A stretch of 64,000 bases of DNA from contig NZ_CP095043.1 in assembly GCF_022919175.1 (NCBI RefSeq), positions 2,294,001-2,358,000 of the forward strand. Direction: 5' to 3'. Positions 52,614 to 61,191 of this stretch are shown in pieces; within the stretch, counting starts at the first letter, position 1, and the number at the start of each line of letters is the position of its first letter. Source of the DNA: Leucobacter rhizosphaerae (GTDB lineage: Bacteria > Actinomycetota > Actinomycetes > Actinomycetales > Microbacteriaceae). The notes below the pieces were generated by a model. That model saw nothing but the letters and a program-made list of their open reading frames with translations. It was not told where the DNA came from and searched no databases. Both the position numbers and the translations under genes were made by a program.

Positions 52614-52739
52614 GTCCCTCATTCTTCCAGGGTGCCCGCTGTGTTCCGCGATAGCCCCCCGAACGATCGGGGTCAAGCCCCTGCGCTCGCAGCTGGAGGA
52701 GCGAGACACTGAGGCCACCCGCACCTCGAGGAGAACACT

Positions 52740-53852
52740 GTGCCCCACGCCCCCACCGCCGTCGCTCGGACCGATCACGCTCGGCCCGACGGTCTGCCAT
52801 TCCCCGCCCGCGGGCCCCTGAGCCGGGCGGTGCTGCAGCGCCTCGTCGGCGGGGAGGATCTCGAATACGCGTCCTGGGACGAGCTCGTCGACCAGGCGGT
52901 GTCGGGATCCCGCAGCATCGCCGAGGATGAGGACATCCAGCTCGCGCTGTTCGCCCTGTACGCCTCCGCCTACGGGTCGATCCCGGAGTTCTCGGCGGAG
53001 CTCGAGTGGGAGCCGCAGCTGCTGCGCGTGCGCCGATCGCTCGAGGCCGCGTTCGAGGCCGAGCTCCGCACCGCGGTGCCGATGCCCGAGCTTCCCGAGC
53101 CGAACGCCGACGCCGTCGCGCGGGCCCTGTTCGCGCTGACTGGCGCCGACTCCGGCCCGAGTGTGTCGCGGTACCTCGCCAAGAAGGCGACGGCCGAGCA
53201 GGCGCGCGAGTTCTTGATCCAGCGCTCGATCTACACTCTGCGCGAGGCGGATCCGCACTCCTGGGCGATCCCGCGCCTCCACGGTCGGCCCAAGGCGGCC
53301 CTCGTCGAGATCCAGTCCGACGAGTACGGCGGTGGCCGACCCGAGCGGGTGCACGCCACCCTCTTCGCGGCGGCGATGCGGGGTGCCGGGCTCGATGACC
53401 GCTACGGCGCCTATCTCGACGCCGCCCCGGCGGCCACCCTCGCGTCGCTCAACACGATGTCGATGTTCGGCCTGAATCGCCGGCTCCTGGGCGCGATCGT
53501 CGGGCACCTCGCGGCGTTCGAGATGACGTCCTCGATTCCGAGCCGGCTGGTCGGCGACGGGCTGAAGCGACTCGGGTTCGGCCCCGAGGTCACCGACTAC
53601 TTCGACGAGCACGTCGAGGCGGATGCGGTGCACGAGCAGATCGCCGCGCGGGATCTCGCGGGCGCGCTCGCCGAGGATCATCCCGAGCTGCTGCCCGACA
53701 TCATCTTCGGGGCGGCGGCCTGCCTCGCGGTCGACGGCTGGATGGGGCGGCATCAGTTCGACGCCTGGACGGCGGGCGGATCCTCGCTCCGGGCAGGGGC
53801 GACCGGTGCGGGTGCCAGTGCCGGTGCTGAACCTGTGGGGGCCGACGCATGA
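52740..53852 (+). CDS. Iron-containing redox enzyme (haem-oxygenase-like diiron family)
   Basis: The 370-residue helical protein has the spaced Glu/His motifs of this family (ALFALYASAYGSIPEF, EIQSDEYGGGRPERVHATLFAAAM, DEHVEADAVHEQIAARDLAGALAED), suggesting a diiron or iron centre. The GTG at 52740 follows GAGGAGA. The family includes UndA-like and N-oxygenase-like enzymes. It is coupled by ATGA to a CDGSH protein, which probably passes electrons to it. Confidence 0.85.
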   Translation: MPHAPTAVARTDHARPDGLPFPARGPLSRAVLQRLVGGEDLEYASWDELVDQAVSGSRSIAEDEDIQLALFALYASAYGSIPEFSAELEWEPQLLRVRRSLEAAFEAELRTAVPMPELPEPNADAVARALFALTGADSGPSVSRYLAKKATAEQAREFLIQRSIYTLREADPHSWAIPRLHGRPKAALVEIQSDEYGGGRPERVHATLFAAAMRGAGLDDRYGAYLDAAPAATLASLNTMSMFGLNRRLLGAIVGHLAAFEMTSSIPSRLVGDGLKRLGFGPEVTDYFDEHVEADAVHEQIAARDLAGALAEDHPELLPDIIFGAAACLAVDGWMGRHQFDAWTAGGSSLRAGATGAGASAGAEPVGADA

Positions 53853-54049
53853 GCGACGAGCCCGCGAGCATCACGCCGTACCCGGACGGCCCGCTGATCG
53901 TGCGCGGGGACGTGGTGCTCGAGACGGTCGACGGCGAGCGGATCGAGCGGAACCGCCGCACGATGGCGCTGTGCCGGTGCGGACTCTCCACGATCAAACC
54001 GTTCTGCGACGGCACCCACAAGCCGGCGGGCTTCCGCACGGAGGACTGA
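53849..54049 (+). CDS. CDGSH iron-sulfur domain protein
   Basis: The 66-residue protein carries the 2Fe-2S binding set C42-x-C44-x8-C53-DGT-H57 (CRCGLSTIKPFCDGTH). Such small proteins are redox-active electron carriers. The ATG overlaps the stop of the haem-oxygenase-like gene, so the two are made together. About 120 bases follow before the next start. Confidence 0.95.
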   Translation: MSDEPASITPYPDGPLIVRGDVVLETVDGERIERNRRTMALCRCGLSTIKPFCDGTHKPAGFRTED

Positions 54050-54188
54050 GGGGCGTCGATCTCGTCCACGTTCTCCGCGCCACTTTTCCGATTCGAGCAC
54101 GATGTCGATACCTTGGGGGAGTCGGGTCGGCGTCCAGTCGCGGCCCTCGCACGTCCTGCAACGGGTGACGATGGAGTTGAAACGAATC

Positions 54189-55153
54189 ATGAAGACCGCG
54201 ACGCTCGACACGGACATCGCCGACTGCCTCCAGGTCAACGGACGCGCGAGCTGGACCCTCATCGCCGACGTGATCGGGCAGCCAGAGCGCACGGTCGCCC
54301 GCCGCGGGCAGCAACTGCTCGACGCCGGTCTCGTGCGCATCTCCGCCTACCTCGACGAAGCCCGCTTGGGCGCCGTTGACGCCTTGCTCATGCGTGTCGA
54401 TGTGCGTCAGGGGGTACGGCGAGCGTTGCCGAGCACTTGGCGCAGCGCAGGGACGCCTACTCCGTCACGGCGTTCCCCGGGTCGAACCGAGTGGAGGGGC
54501 TCTTCCTCCCGGTCGGGCCGGACGCCGTCGACGAGATCGCCAACGACCTCCTGCCTGAGATCGACGGGGTGATCGGCAGTGAACTGGCGCGGATCACGCG
54601 CCCCTACCGGCGCGGGCACCAGTGGCACGGCGGTCGGCTCGACGCCGGGGCGCGGCAGCGGCTCCTGAAGGACATCGCCGCGGAGGGGGGCGCCGACGCC
54701 GGCATCGTCGAACTGACGGCGCAGGATCGGATCATCACCGAAACCCTGGAGCGCGACGGCCGCACTCCCGCCAAGGAGGTCGCGGAGGCCGCGGGGGTCA
54801 CGAGCCAGTTCATCGGGCGCCGCATGCGGGCGCTCTTCCGCAGCGGACTGCTGCAGATGCGCACGGAGGTCTCGCCCGAGGTCTCCGGTCTGGCACTCGA
54901 GGCCCACCTCCGCTTCACCGTCGATGCCGCCCGCGTCGATGCGCTGGGGCAGCATCTCGCCGCGGACCCGTCGATCATGTACTGTGTTGCGACCACGGGA
55001 TCGCACCCGCTCGAGTGCATCGTGAAGCTGCCCCGCCTGTCGGACCTGCACGCGTGGACGACCGGTACCCTCGCGGACTTCTCCGGGGTCGTGGTGGCGG
55101 AGTGCGAGACGGAGCCGCGCCAGGTGCGGCGCGCGAACATCCGATTTCCCTAG
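54189..55153 (+). pseudogene. Lrp/AsnC family regulator, one frameshift
   Basis: The first 75 codons give an AsnC helix-turn-helix (TDIADCLQVNGRASWTLIADVIGQPERTVARRGQQLLDAGLVRI). From 54410 the protein continues in the -1 frame with GGTASVAEHLAQRRD, a second AsnC DNA-binding domain (DGRTPAKEVAEAAGVTSQFIGRRMRALFRSGLL) and its effector domain. One extra G in the GGGGG run at 54410-54414 joins them into a roughly 320-residue two-unit regulator. ATG at 54189 is preferred; ATG 54171 is in frame too. It likely controls the divergent or downstream genes. Confidence 0.85.
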
Positions 55154-55208
55154 ATCACTGTTTCGTGCCCCATGCCACCTAGATGTGGCGAATATGAAAC
55201 TAAAGAAA

Positions 55209-55237
55209 TTGAATAGTGGCGAAAACTGTGTCATGAT
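55209..55237 (+). promoter_or_regulatory. Sigma-70-like promoter of the NitT/TauT operon
   Basis: TTGAAT (55209-55214), a 17-bp spacer and CATGAT (55232-55237) lie 48 bp before the lipoprotein start in an unusually AT-rich stretch. The gap 55154-55284 holds nothing else. Confidence 0.6.
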
Positions 55238-55284
55238 GATGCCGGGGCGCGCGAGTGCACGATCCCGAATCGAGGAGGATTCCC

Positions 55285-56397
55285 ATGACTATTCGCAACA
55301 GGGCACTGCGGCGCGCAGCCGCAGTCGCCGTGGCGCTCGGGCTCGCCGCCGGCGCGGTCGCGTGCTCGCCCACGTCCGGCAACGGTGACGGCTCGGGGTC
55401 GTCCGAGCTCACCAAGGTTCGTTTCGGCCTCCCATCTGTCATGGGTGCCAACAATTCGCCACTTGCCGTGGCGGTAGCCGGAGGGTACTTCGAGCAGGAG
55501 GGCCTCGACGTCGAGATCGTGAACACGACGTCGGCATCCGAGGGGCAGGCCCTCATGACCGGCAAGGTCGACATCGAGAGCGCCACCCCGGGCCCGATCC
55601 TGCAGCTGCAGGAGTCCGGTCAGGAGTTCGTGATGGTCTACAACTACCTGCGCGCCCCTACCGGCAGCATCGCGGTGCTCGAGGACAGCCCGATCGCGTC
55701 CCTCGAGGACTTCGCGGGCACCACGATCGGCGCGGACGCCCTCGGCAGCGGCAACATCCTGCTTACCGACGGCATCCTGGCGAGTGTGGATCTCGCGCCG
55801 GGTCGCGACTACGAGCACCTCGCCGTCGGGGTGGGTGCACAGGCCATCCACGCGCTCGAGAGTGGTCGCGTCGACGCGCTCGAGCTCTGGGACACCGAGT
55901 ACGCCGCGATCGAGGCGAACGGGGTGCCCCTGCGCACCTTCAGCAGCGACAGCGCCGAGCAGCTCTTCTCCACCACCTACATGACCTCGCGGACCTACGC
56001 CGACGCGCACGGCGACACCATCGAACGGTTCGGCCGAGCCATGGCGCAGGCGAGTCTCTTCACGGCGACGAACCCCGAGGCGGCGCTCACCATGATGTAC
56101 GGGGCATTCCCCGAGACGCGGATCGCCGGAACGGCCGAGGAGGAGCAGCTGGCCTCGGACACGATCGCCCTCCAGGCGCGGCTCGGGATCCTCACCGCGG
56201 GCGATCCGGCGACCGAGGGCACCTGGGGCGCCTACTCGCCCGAGGCCGTTGCGGAGTGGGTGAGCTTCGCCCAGAACTCCGGGGTCATCAGCACGCCGCT
56301 CGACGCGGAGACGCTCTTCACGAACGAGTTCTCGGAGGCGTACAACGACTTCGACGACGCCGAGGTCATCGCGGAGGCGGAGCAGTGGAAGCCGTAG
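55285..56397 (+). CDS. NitT/TauT-type ABC transporter substrate-binding lipoprotein
   Basis: The 370-residue lipoprotein (lipobox GAVACS, Cys27) has the NMT1/SsuA-type fold: AVAVAGGYFEQEGLDVEIVNT, GKVDIESATPGPILQLQ and ASLEDFAGTTIGADALGSG. GAGGAGGA precedes the ATG at 55285. This class binds sulfonates, nitrate, taurine, pyrimidine precursors or riboflavin. With the downstream peptidase the ligand may be an amide or dipeptide-like compound. Confidence 0.9.
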   Translation: MTIRNRALRRAAAVAVALGLAAGAVACSPTSGNGDGSGSSELTKVRFGLPSVMGANNSPLAVAVAGGYFEQEGLDVEIVNTTSASEGQALMTGKVDIESATPGPILQLQESGQEFVMVYNYLRAPTGSIAVLEDSPIASLEDFAGTTIGADALGSGNILLTDGILASVDLAPGRDYEHLAVGVGAQAIHALESGRVDALELWDTEYAAIEANGVPLRTFSSDSAEQLFSTTYMTSRTYADAHGDTIERFGRAMAQASLFTATNPEAALTMMYGAFPETRIAGTAEEEQLASDTIALQARLGILTAGDPATEGTWGAYSPEAVAEWVSFAQNSGVISTPLDAETLFTNEFSEAYNDFDDAEVIAEAEQWKP

Positions 56398-56450
56398 TCG
56401 GCAGATCTCCGTCTCCCGCCGATCGCTCGGCCCCGGGACGGACGGACGCC

Positions 56451-57212
56451 ATGATCCACATCGAGCAGGTCTCGAAGACGTTCGCATCGCGCGGAGGAGC
56501 GGTGCTCGCCGTCGATCGCGTCGACCTGGACGTCGAGCCGGGCGGGTTCGTCGCGATCGTCGGACCGAGCGGCTGCGGCAAGACCACCCTGCTGCGCATG
56601 ATGGCCGGACTCGAGACCCTGAGCGACGGGCGGATCCTCGTGGACGGCGACGCGGTCGTCGGCCCGAGCCCGAAGCTCGGCGTCGTCTTCCAGCGTCCGG
56701 TGCTGCTCGAGTGGCGCACGATCCTGCAGAACCTCCTCCTCCCCATCGAACTGCGACGCCGGCCCAACGACGCCGATCGCGAGAACGCGAAGCGACTGCT
56801 CGCCATGGTCGGCCTCACGGACTTCGCGGATCGGTATCCCCGAGAACTGTCGGGCGGCATGCAGCAGCGGGCCTCCATCTGCCGCGCACTGATCGCCGAC
56901 CCGGAGGTGATTCTGCTCGACGAGCCGTTCGGCGCACTCGACGCACTCACCCGTGAGCACCTCCACCTCGAGTTCAACGAGCTCTGGCGCTCGACGGGGA
57001 AGACGGTGGTCATGATCACCCACGACATCCCCGAGGCCGTGTTCCTCGCGGAGCGTGTGGTGGTCATGGGCCCGCGACCCGGCCGCATCATCGAGACGTT
57101 CGACGTGCCGTTCGGCCCCGAGCGCGACGAGCGCGTGCAGGCCGATCCGAGATTCGGTCAGCTCGTGCTGCGCATCCGCGAATCACTCGAGGCGAAGGAG
57201 ACGACCCGATGA
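56451..57212 (+). CDS. NitT/TauT-type ABC transporter ATP-binding protein
   Basis: The 253-residue ATPase has GPSGCGKTT, the Q-loop VVFQRPVLLEWRT, LSGGMQQR and LLDEPFGALDALTREHLH, all typical of SsuB/TauB. The ATG at 56451 has only a weak GGACGGACG upstream, but it begins the protein at the first strand; earlier frames read into the binding-protein gene. It overlaps the permease by ATGA. Confidence 0.92.
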   Translation: MIHIEQVSKTFASRGGAVLAVDRVDLDVEPGGFVAIVGPSGCGKTTLLRMMAGLETLSDGRILVDGDAVVGPSPKLGVVFQRPVLLEWRTILQNLLLPIELRRRPNDADRENAKRLLAMVGLTDFADRYPRELSGGMQQRASICRALIADPEVILLDEPFGALDALTREHLHLEFNELWRSTGKTVVMITHDIPEAVFLAERVVVMGPRPGRIIETFDVPFGPERDERVQADPRFGQLVLRIRESLEAKETTR

Positions 57213-58078
57213 GCGTCACCCGATCGATTGCGGTCGAAACCGCGCCGGCCGCCCCGCGTGCGGCCGCCTCCACCCCCGCACCGCGCGCCGGGCGCACCCG
57301 GCGCAGCCTGTCGAGGCTGGTCTATCCGCTGGCCTTCCTGGTGTTCGCGCTCGCCATGTGGGAGATCATCCCTCGGGCGTTCGACGTCCCGACGATCTAC
57401 TTCCCGTCCCTGTCGGCGGTGCTGCAGGCGCTGCTCGATCCCGCCGCCGTGCCGCTCTACTTCCAGAACAGTCTCGTCACCCTCGGGGAGGCGATGGCGG
57501 GTCTCGCGATCGGTGCCTTCCTCGGGTTCCTCTTCGGCATCCTGCTGGCGGAGGTCGAGGTCTTCCGGCGCACGTTTTACCCCTACATCGTGGCGTTCGA
57601 GTCGATCCCGAAGGTCGCGATCGCACCCCTTCTGCTGATCTGGTTCGGCTTCGGCATCGAATCGAAGATCGTCGTGGTGGCGCTCCTCACGTTCTTCCCG
57701 CTCCTCATCAACACGATGTCGGGGTTCAAGAACGTCGATCCGGCGCAGATCGAGATGATGCGGGTGAACGGCGCGACCCGGGGACAGATCCGCCGCAAGG
57801 TCGTGCTCCCCTCCGCGCTGCCGCAGATCTTCACCGGGTTCGAGGTCGCGGTGGTGCTCTCCACGCTCGGTGCGATCGTGGCCGAGTTCGTGGGTGGACA
57901 GAGCGGCCTCGGGGTCCTCATTGTCCAGGCCCAGTTCCAGATGAACACGCCCGCGGTGTTCGCGCTCCTGCTCATCCTCGGGGCCATCGGCATCGTGCTC
58001 AACATGCTCGTCCGGCTGCTGCGACGCAGGCTCATCCACTGGGTGGCCGCGGAACAGACCACTGAGGCCACGGCGTAG
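57209..58078 (+). CDS. NitT/TauT-type ABC transporter permease
   Basis: The 289-residue membrane protein has an Ala/Pro-rich N-terminus, LAMWEIIPRAFDVPTIYFPS, PKVAIAPLLLIWFGFGIESK and the EAA loop VNGATRGQIRRKVVLPSALP. One permease is expected to form a homodimer in this class. It is followed after 31 bases by the amidohydrolase. Confidence 0.93.
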   Translation: MSVTRSIAVETAPAAPRAAASTPAPRAGRTRRSLSRLVYPLAFLVFALAMWEIIPRAFDVPTIYFPSLSAVLQALLDPAAVPLYFQNSLVTLGEAMAGLAIGAFLGFLFGILLAEVEVFRRTFYPYIVAFESIPKVAIAPLLLIWFGFGIESKIVVVALLTFFPLLINTMSGFKNVDPAQIEMMRVNGATRGQIRRKVVLPSALPQIFTGFEVAVVLSTLGAIVAEFVGGQSGLGVLIVQAQFQMNTPAVFALLLILGAIGIVLNMLVRLLRRRLIHWVAAEQTTEATA

Positions 58079-58109
58079 CCCCTCCACCCGCTGACGAAAG
58101 ACTGCAGAC

Positions 58110-59390
58110 ATGACCCACTACTTCGACCACGAAGCTCCCGCGATCCTGATCCGTGATGCCGAGGTCCACGCCCCCGAGTCGCTCGGCCGCCGCGACGTGC
58201 TGATGCACCACGGGCGGGTCAGCGCCATCGCCGATCGTATCGACCCGGTGCCACCGGGCACGCGCGTCATCGAGGCCGAGGGCCGGATCCTCATCCCCGG
58301 ATTCATCGATTCCCACCTGCACATCACCGGGGGCGGGAGCATCGGCGCCGGGCCGATCTCGCGCGAGCCCGAGTTCACCTTCGGCGACATCGTCGCCGCG
58401 GGGATCACGACGGCGATCAGCCCCAAGGGCGCCGACTCGATCTCCCGCTCCTACGAGGCGATGCTGCAGAAGGCGCGTGCGCTCGCCGCGGAGGGGCTCG
58501 ACACGCGGCTCTGGAGCAACGGCTTCGGCAACCCGCCGCAGTCGCTCACCGAGAGCGTGACCCGAGACCTGTTCCTTATCCCGGAGTTCGTCGGCGCCAA
58601 GATCGCCCTCTCCGACTTCCTCGCCCCGCCGTGGACACCGGACGAGCTGCACCGCCTGCTCTGGCAGGTGCTCTCGGGGTCGCAGATGGCGGGCAAACTC
58701 GGGATCATCCACGTGCACGCCGGGATCCTGCCCGGCGGGCTGGGCGTCATCGAGGACGTCGTGCACCGCTACGACTTCACCGGCACCGATGAGAACGCCC
58801 GTCACGGTGCGTCGCGGAGCGTGGGTGGCCACTTCCAGATCACCCACTGCAACTGGAACGAGGGGCTGCTCGACGAGACGATGCGCGTGACCCGGCTCGG
58901 CGGCTACGCGGACATCACCGCCGGGATGCCGGATCGCAGCGGGTTCGGCAGCGAGATCCCCGGTGACGAGGCGATCATGTACCTGCTGCGCGAGGGGGTC
59001 GACGCATCGCGGATCACGATCAGCTCCGATGCGGGCGGCAATGAGGCGTACCTCGACGAGTTCCGCCGGGTCGAGACCCTGATCCGGCTGATCCCGCCGC
59101 GGATCGACGAGGTCTTCCGCAACCTGATCGTGCGCCAGGGGCTCAGTGTCGGTCAGGCGGTGCGCATGGCGTCCACGAACGTCGCGGAGATGTTCGACTG
59201 GCCCTACAAAGGTCGCGTGATGGTGGGTGGCGCGGCGGATCTCGTGCTGCTCGACGCCGACTACGGCGTGGCATCCGTGATCACTGCCGGGCGCCTCGTG
59301 GTCGAGGACGGCCGGGTGCTCGAGTCCGGGCTCACGAGCGGTGATCTCGAGCTGGTTCGGCGCACCGCGCGCGAGGTGGAGCCGGCCTAG
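58110..59390 (+). CDS. Amidohydrolase (isoaspartyl dipeptidase-like)
   Basis: The 426-residue metal-dependent hydrolase has HxH in PGFIDSHLHITGGG, HVHAG and HCNWNEG metal-site residues, the Asp in ISSDAGGNEA and a C-terminal beta-sandwich (GGAADLVLLDADYGV). The order and HIxGGGS-type sequence recall beta-aspartyl peptidase (IadA), which cleaves isoaspartyl dipeptides, though other amide hydrolases share the fold. It directly follows the transporter and may act on what it imports. Confidence 0.85.
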   Translation: MTHYFDHEAPAILIRDAEVHAPESLGRRDVLMHHGRVSAIADRIDPVPPGTRVIEAEGRILIPGFIDSHLHITGGGSIGAGPISREPEFTFGDIVAAGITTAISPKGADSISRSYEAMLQKARALAAEGLDTRLWSNGFGNPPQSLTESVTRDLFLIPEFVGAKIALSDFLAPPWTPDELHRLLWQVLSGSQMAGKLGIIHVHAGILPGGLGVIEDVVHRYDFTGTDENARHGASRSVGGHFQITHCNWNEGLLDETMRVTRLGGYADITAGMPDRSGFGSEIPGDEAIMYLLREGVDASRITISSDAGGNEAYLDEFRRVETLIRLIPPRIDEVFRNLIVRQGLSVGQAVRMASTNVAEMFDWPYKGRVMVGGAADLVLLDADYGVASVITAGRLVVEDGRVLESGLTSGDLELVRRTAREVEPA

Positions 59391-59433
59391 GCGGAGGCGC
59401 ATCGATTCCTCACGCGCCCCGCGCAGGGCGGGC

Positions 59434-60144
59434 TCAGAACCGCTCGTCGAGGATCGCGGGCAGCACGATCTCCCGAAGGTACGCCGCGGGTGACAGTCCG
59501 ATCGCGGTGCGCACCACCTCGACCACGTCGTGGAGAGGGATCAGTGCGCCGTCCCCGCGCGCCGCGGCCATCTCGACCGGCACGTCGAGCGCATCCACGG
59601 TGTTCAGGTTGCCGAGCTGGAGCGTCGTCACGGCCAGCCGGCGATCGCGGTAGTGCTCGCGCAATGCGTCGGCGATCCCGGTGAGCGCGAACTTCGAGGC
59701 TCCGAAGGCGAGCTCCGGTCGTCCGCTGCGCGGCAGCCCCGATGTCGACCCCGTCAGGAGCAGGCGCGGCGCGGCGGACTCGAGCAGGCGGGGGAGCAGC
59801 CGGCGGAGCAGCAGGAGGGGCCCCGCGATGTTCGTCGCCACGAGGTCGAGGGTGGTCGCGTCCTGCTCGTCGGCGAAGTCATAGGCCTCGGAGAACGCGT
59901 CGGGCTCCCAGATGCCGAGGTTGTAGATCACCACGTCGAGGGTTGCGGGGGCACTCGCGGCGACGGCCTCGGCGGCGGCCGCCGGGTCTCCGAAATCCGC
60001 GGCGATCCAACGCGCCGCGAGCACGGCGCCGAGATCCTCCGGCACCGTGCGCGACACCCCGACCACCTCGTGGCCGTCGTCGGAGAGCGCCTCCACCAGT
60101 GCCCGGCCGAGCCCACGGCTCGCACCCACGATCAGTACTCGCAT
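59434..60144 (-). CDS. SDR family oxidoreductase
   Basis: The 236-residue protein has VLIVGASRGLGRALVEAL, the YNLGIW variant of the NAG motif, catalytic Ser in LLLTGSTSGLPRS and FGASKFALTG, in which the usual Tyr is replaced by Phe. That loss of the catalytic Tyr suggests reduced or altered activity. The ATG at 60144 gives the usual start at the first strand. It is a single gene, convergent with the amidohydrolase. Confidence 0.82.
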   Translation of the reverse strand: MRVLIVGASRGLGRALVEALSDDGHEVVGVSRTVPEDLGAVLAARWIAADFGDPAAAAEAVAASAPATLDVVIYNLGIWEPDAFSEAYDFADEQDATTLDLVATNIAGPLLLLRRLLPRLLESAAPRLLLTGSTSGLPRSGRPELAFGASKFALTGIADALREHYRDRRLAVTTLQLGNLNTVDALDVPVEMAAARGDGALIPLHDVVEVVRTAIGLSPAAYLREIVLPAILDERF

Positions 60145-60218
60145 ATCCGCAGTATGGCACGCTGCAACCATCGCGACCTCGGACCGACCGCATCCGCCGC
60201 ATCCGGCGCACGCACGAC

Positions 60219-60260
60219 AGCGGGGCCGGCCCGATCCCGAAGGATCAGACCGGCCCCGCT
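60219..60260. terminator. Hairpin terminator near fasciclin gene end
   Basis: A perfect 11-bp stem, AGCGGGGCCGG (60219-60229) with CCGGCCCCGCT (60250-60260), follows the fasciclin stop on the minus strand by about 25 bp. No T tract follows, as is usual in high-GC Actinobacteria. Confidence 0.7.
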
Positions 60261-60285
60261 CGGCGCACTCCGTGCGCGGTCGGCA

Positions 60286-60948
60286 TTACGCAGCCGGCGG
60301 CATCAGCACCGTGTCGACGAGGTAGACCGTGGCGTTGGCGGTCTGCACGCCACCGCACACGACGGTCGCGTCGTTGACCATCAGCTCGTCGCCCGAGCCG
60401 GTCACCTCAACGGTGCCGCCCTGCACCGTCTCGTGGCTGCCCACGATGTCATCGGGCTCGATCTGGCCGGGAACCACGTGGTAGGTCAGGATCGAGGTCA
60501 GCAGGTCGCTGTCGGTCTTCAGGGTGTCGATGGTGCCCGCGTCGATCTTGGCGAAGGCGTCATCGACCGGCGCGAAGACGGTGAACTCGCTCCCGTTCAG
60601 CGTGTCGACGAGGTTCACATCGGGGTTCAGCTGTCCGCTCACCGCCGAGACGAGGGTCTTCAGCATCGGGTTGTTCGAGGCGGCCACGGCCACCGGATCC
60701 TGGGACATGCCCATGATCGAGCCCGCGCCGTCCGGCACGGCCTCGGCGTACGCCGCGCAGCCGGGTCCGACGAGATTCGCGGCCGGGTCCATGGCCTCGG
60801 TCTCCATCTCCTCGGTCTGGCTCGTGTCGGGCATCGACTCCGTCTCCGCGGGAGCCGACGTGTCGTCCATCGAGCAACCGGTGAGTACGAAGGCGCTTGC
60901 GACGGTCAGAGCGAAAGCGGCGGTGAGGGTCTTCCGGGTGGTAAACAT
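60286..60948 (-). CDS. Fasciclin (FAS1) domain lipoprotein (MPT83/MPT70-like)
   Basis: The 220-residue lipoprotein (lipobox VLTGCS, Cys25) has a Glu/Thr/Met-rich linker, then one FAS1 domain: [38 protein letters not shown] and a C-terminal [10 protein letters not shown]. It resembles mycobacterial MPT83/MPT70, surface proteins in the SigK regulon. AGGAGG precedes the ATG at 60948. A SigK-like promoter lies 50-77 bp upstream. Confidence 0.92.
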   Translation of the reverse strand: MFTTRKTLTAAFALTVASAFVLTGCSMDDTSAPAETESMPDTSQTEEMETEAMDPAANLVGPGCAAYAEAVPDGAGSIMGMSQDPVAVAASNNPMLKTLVSAVSGQLNPDVNLVDTLNGSEFTVFAPVDDAFAKIDAGTIDTLKTDSDLLTSILTYHVVPGQIEPDDIVGSHETVQGGTVEVTGSGDELMVNDATVVCGGVQTANATVYLVDTVLMPPAA

Positions 60949-60997
60949 GACGTTCCTCCTCAGTATGTGGCACCACGGCGTTCCGCGGCTTGTGAAT

Positions 60998-61025
60998 GAT
61001 TCGGAGCCCTCCGTCGATCGGATGG
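60998..61025 (-). promoter_or_regulatory. SigK-like promoter of fasciclin gene, CCATCC-N16-CGAATC
   Basis: On the minus strand CCATCC (61025-61020), 16 bases and CGAATC (61003-60998) lie about 50 bp before the fasciclin start. This resembles the CCATCC/CGAAT-type promoter recalled for mycobacterial SigK targets. A matching site controls dipZ divergently. Confidence 0.75.
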
Positions 61026-61091
61026 GAAAAAGTTCGAAAAAGTTTTGCGGGGTCGGATCCGGGCGCCGGATCGGGGTCGGAGCGGGGCGCC

Positions 61092-61141
61092 GGATCCCGC
61101 ACGAGAATCCGCCCGCCCGGGTCGGATCCCGCGCGAGAATC
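61092..61141. repeat. 18-nt direct repeat before dipZ
   Basis: GGATCCCGCACGAGAATC (61092-61109) recurs with one change at 61124-61141, period 32. The second copy abuts the -35 element of the dipZ promoter, so it might bind a regulator or be incidental in this low-complexity region. Confidence 0.8.
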
Positions 61142-61168
61142 AATCCGATCGGGCGTGCGTTCCGAATA
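61141..61168 (+). promoter_or_regulatory. SigK-like promoter of dipZ, CAATCC-N16-CGAATA
   Basis: CAATCC (61141-61146), 16 bases and CGAATA (61163-61168) lie 24 bp before the dipZ start. It has the same spacing as the fasciclin promoter and one mismatch in each hexamer relative to it. Confidence 0.72.
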
Positions 61169-61191
61169 CCTCTGTGACAGGGAGGAACCCC

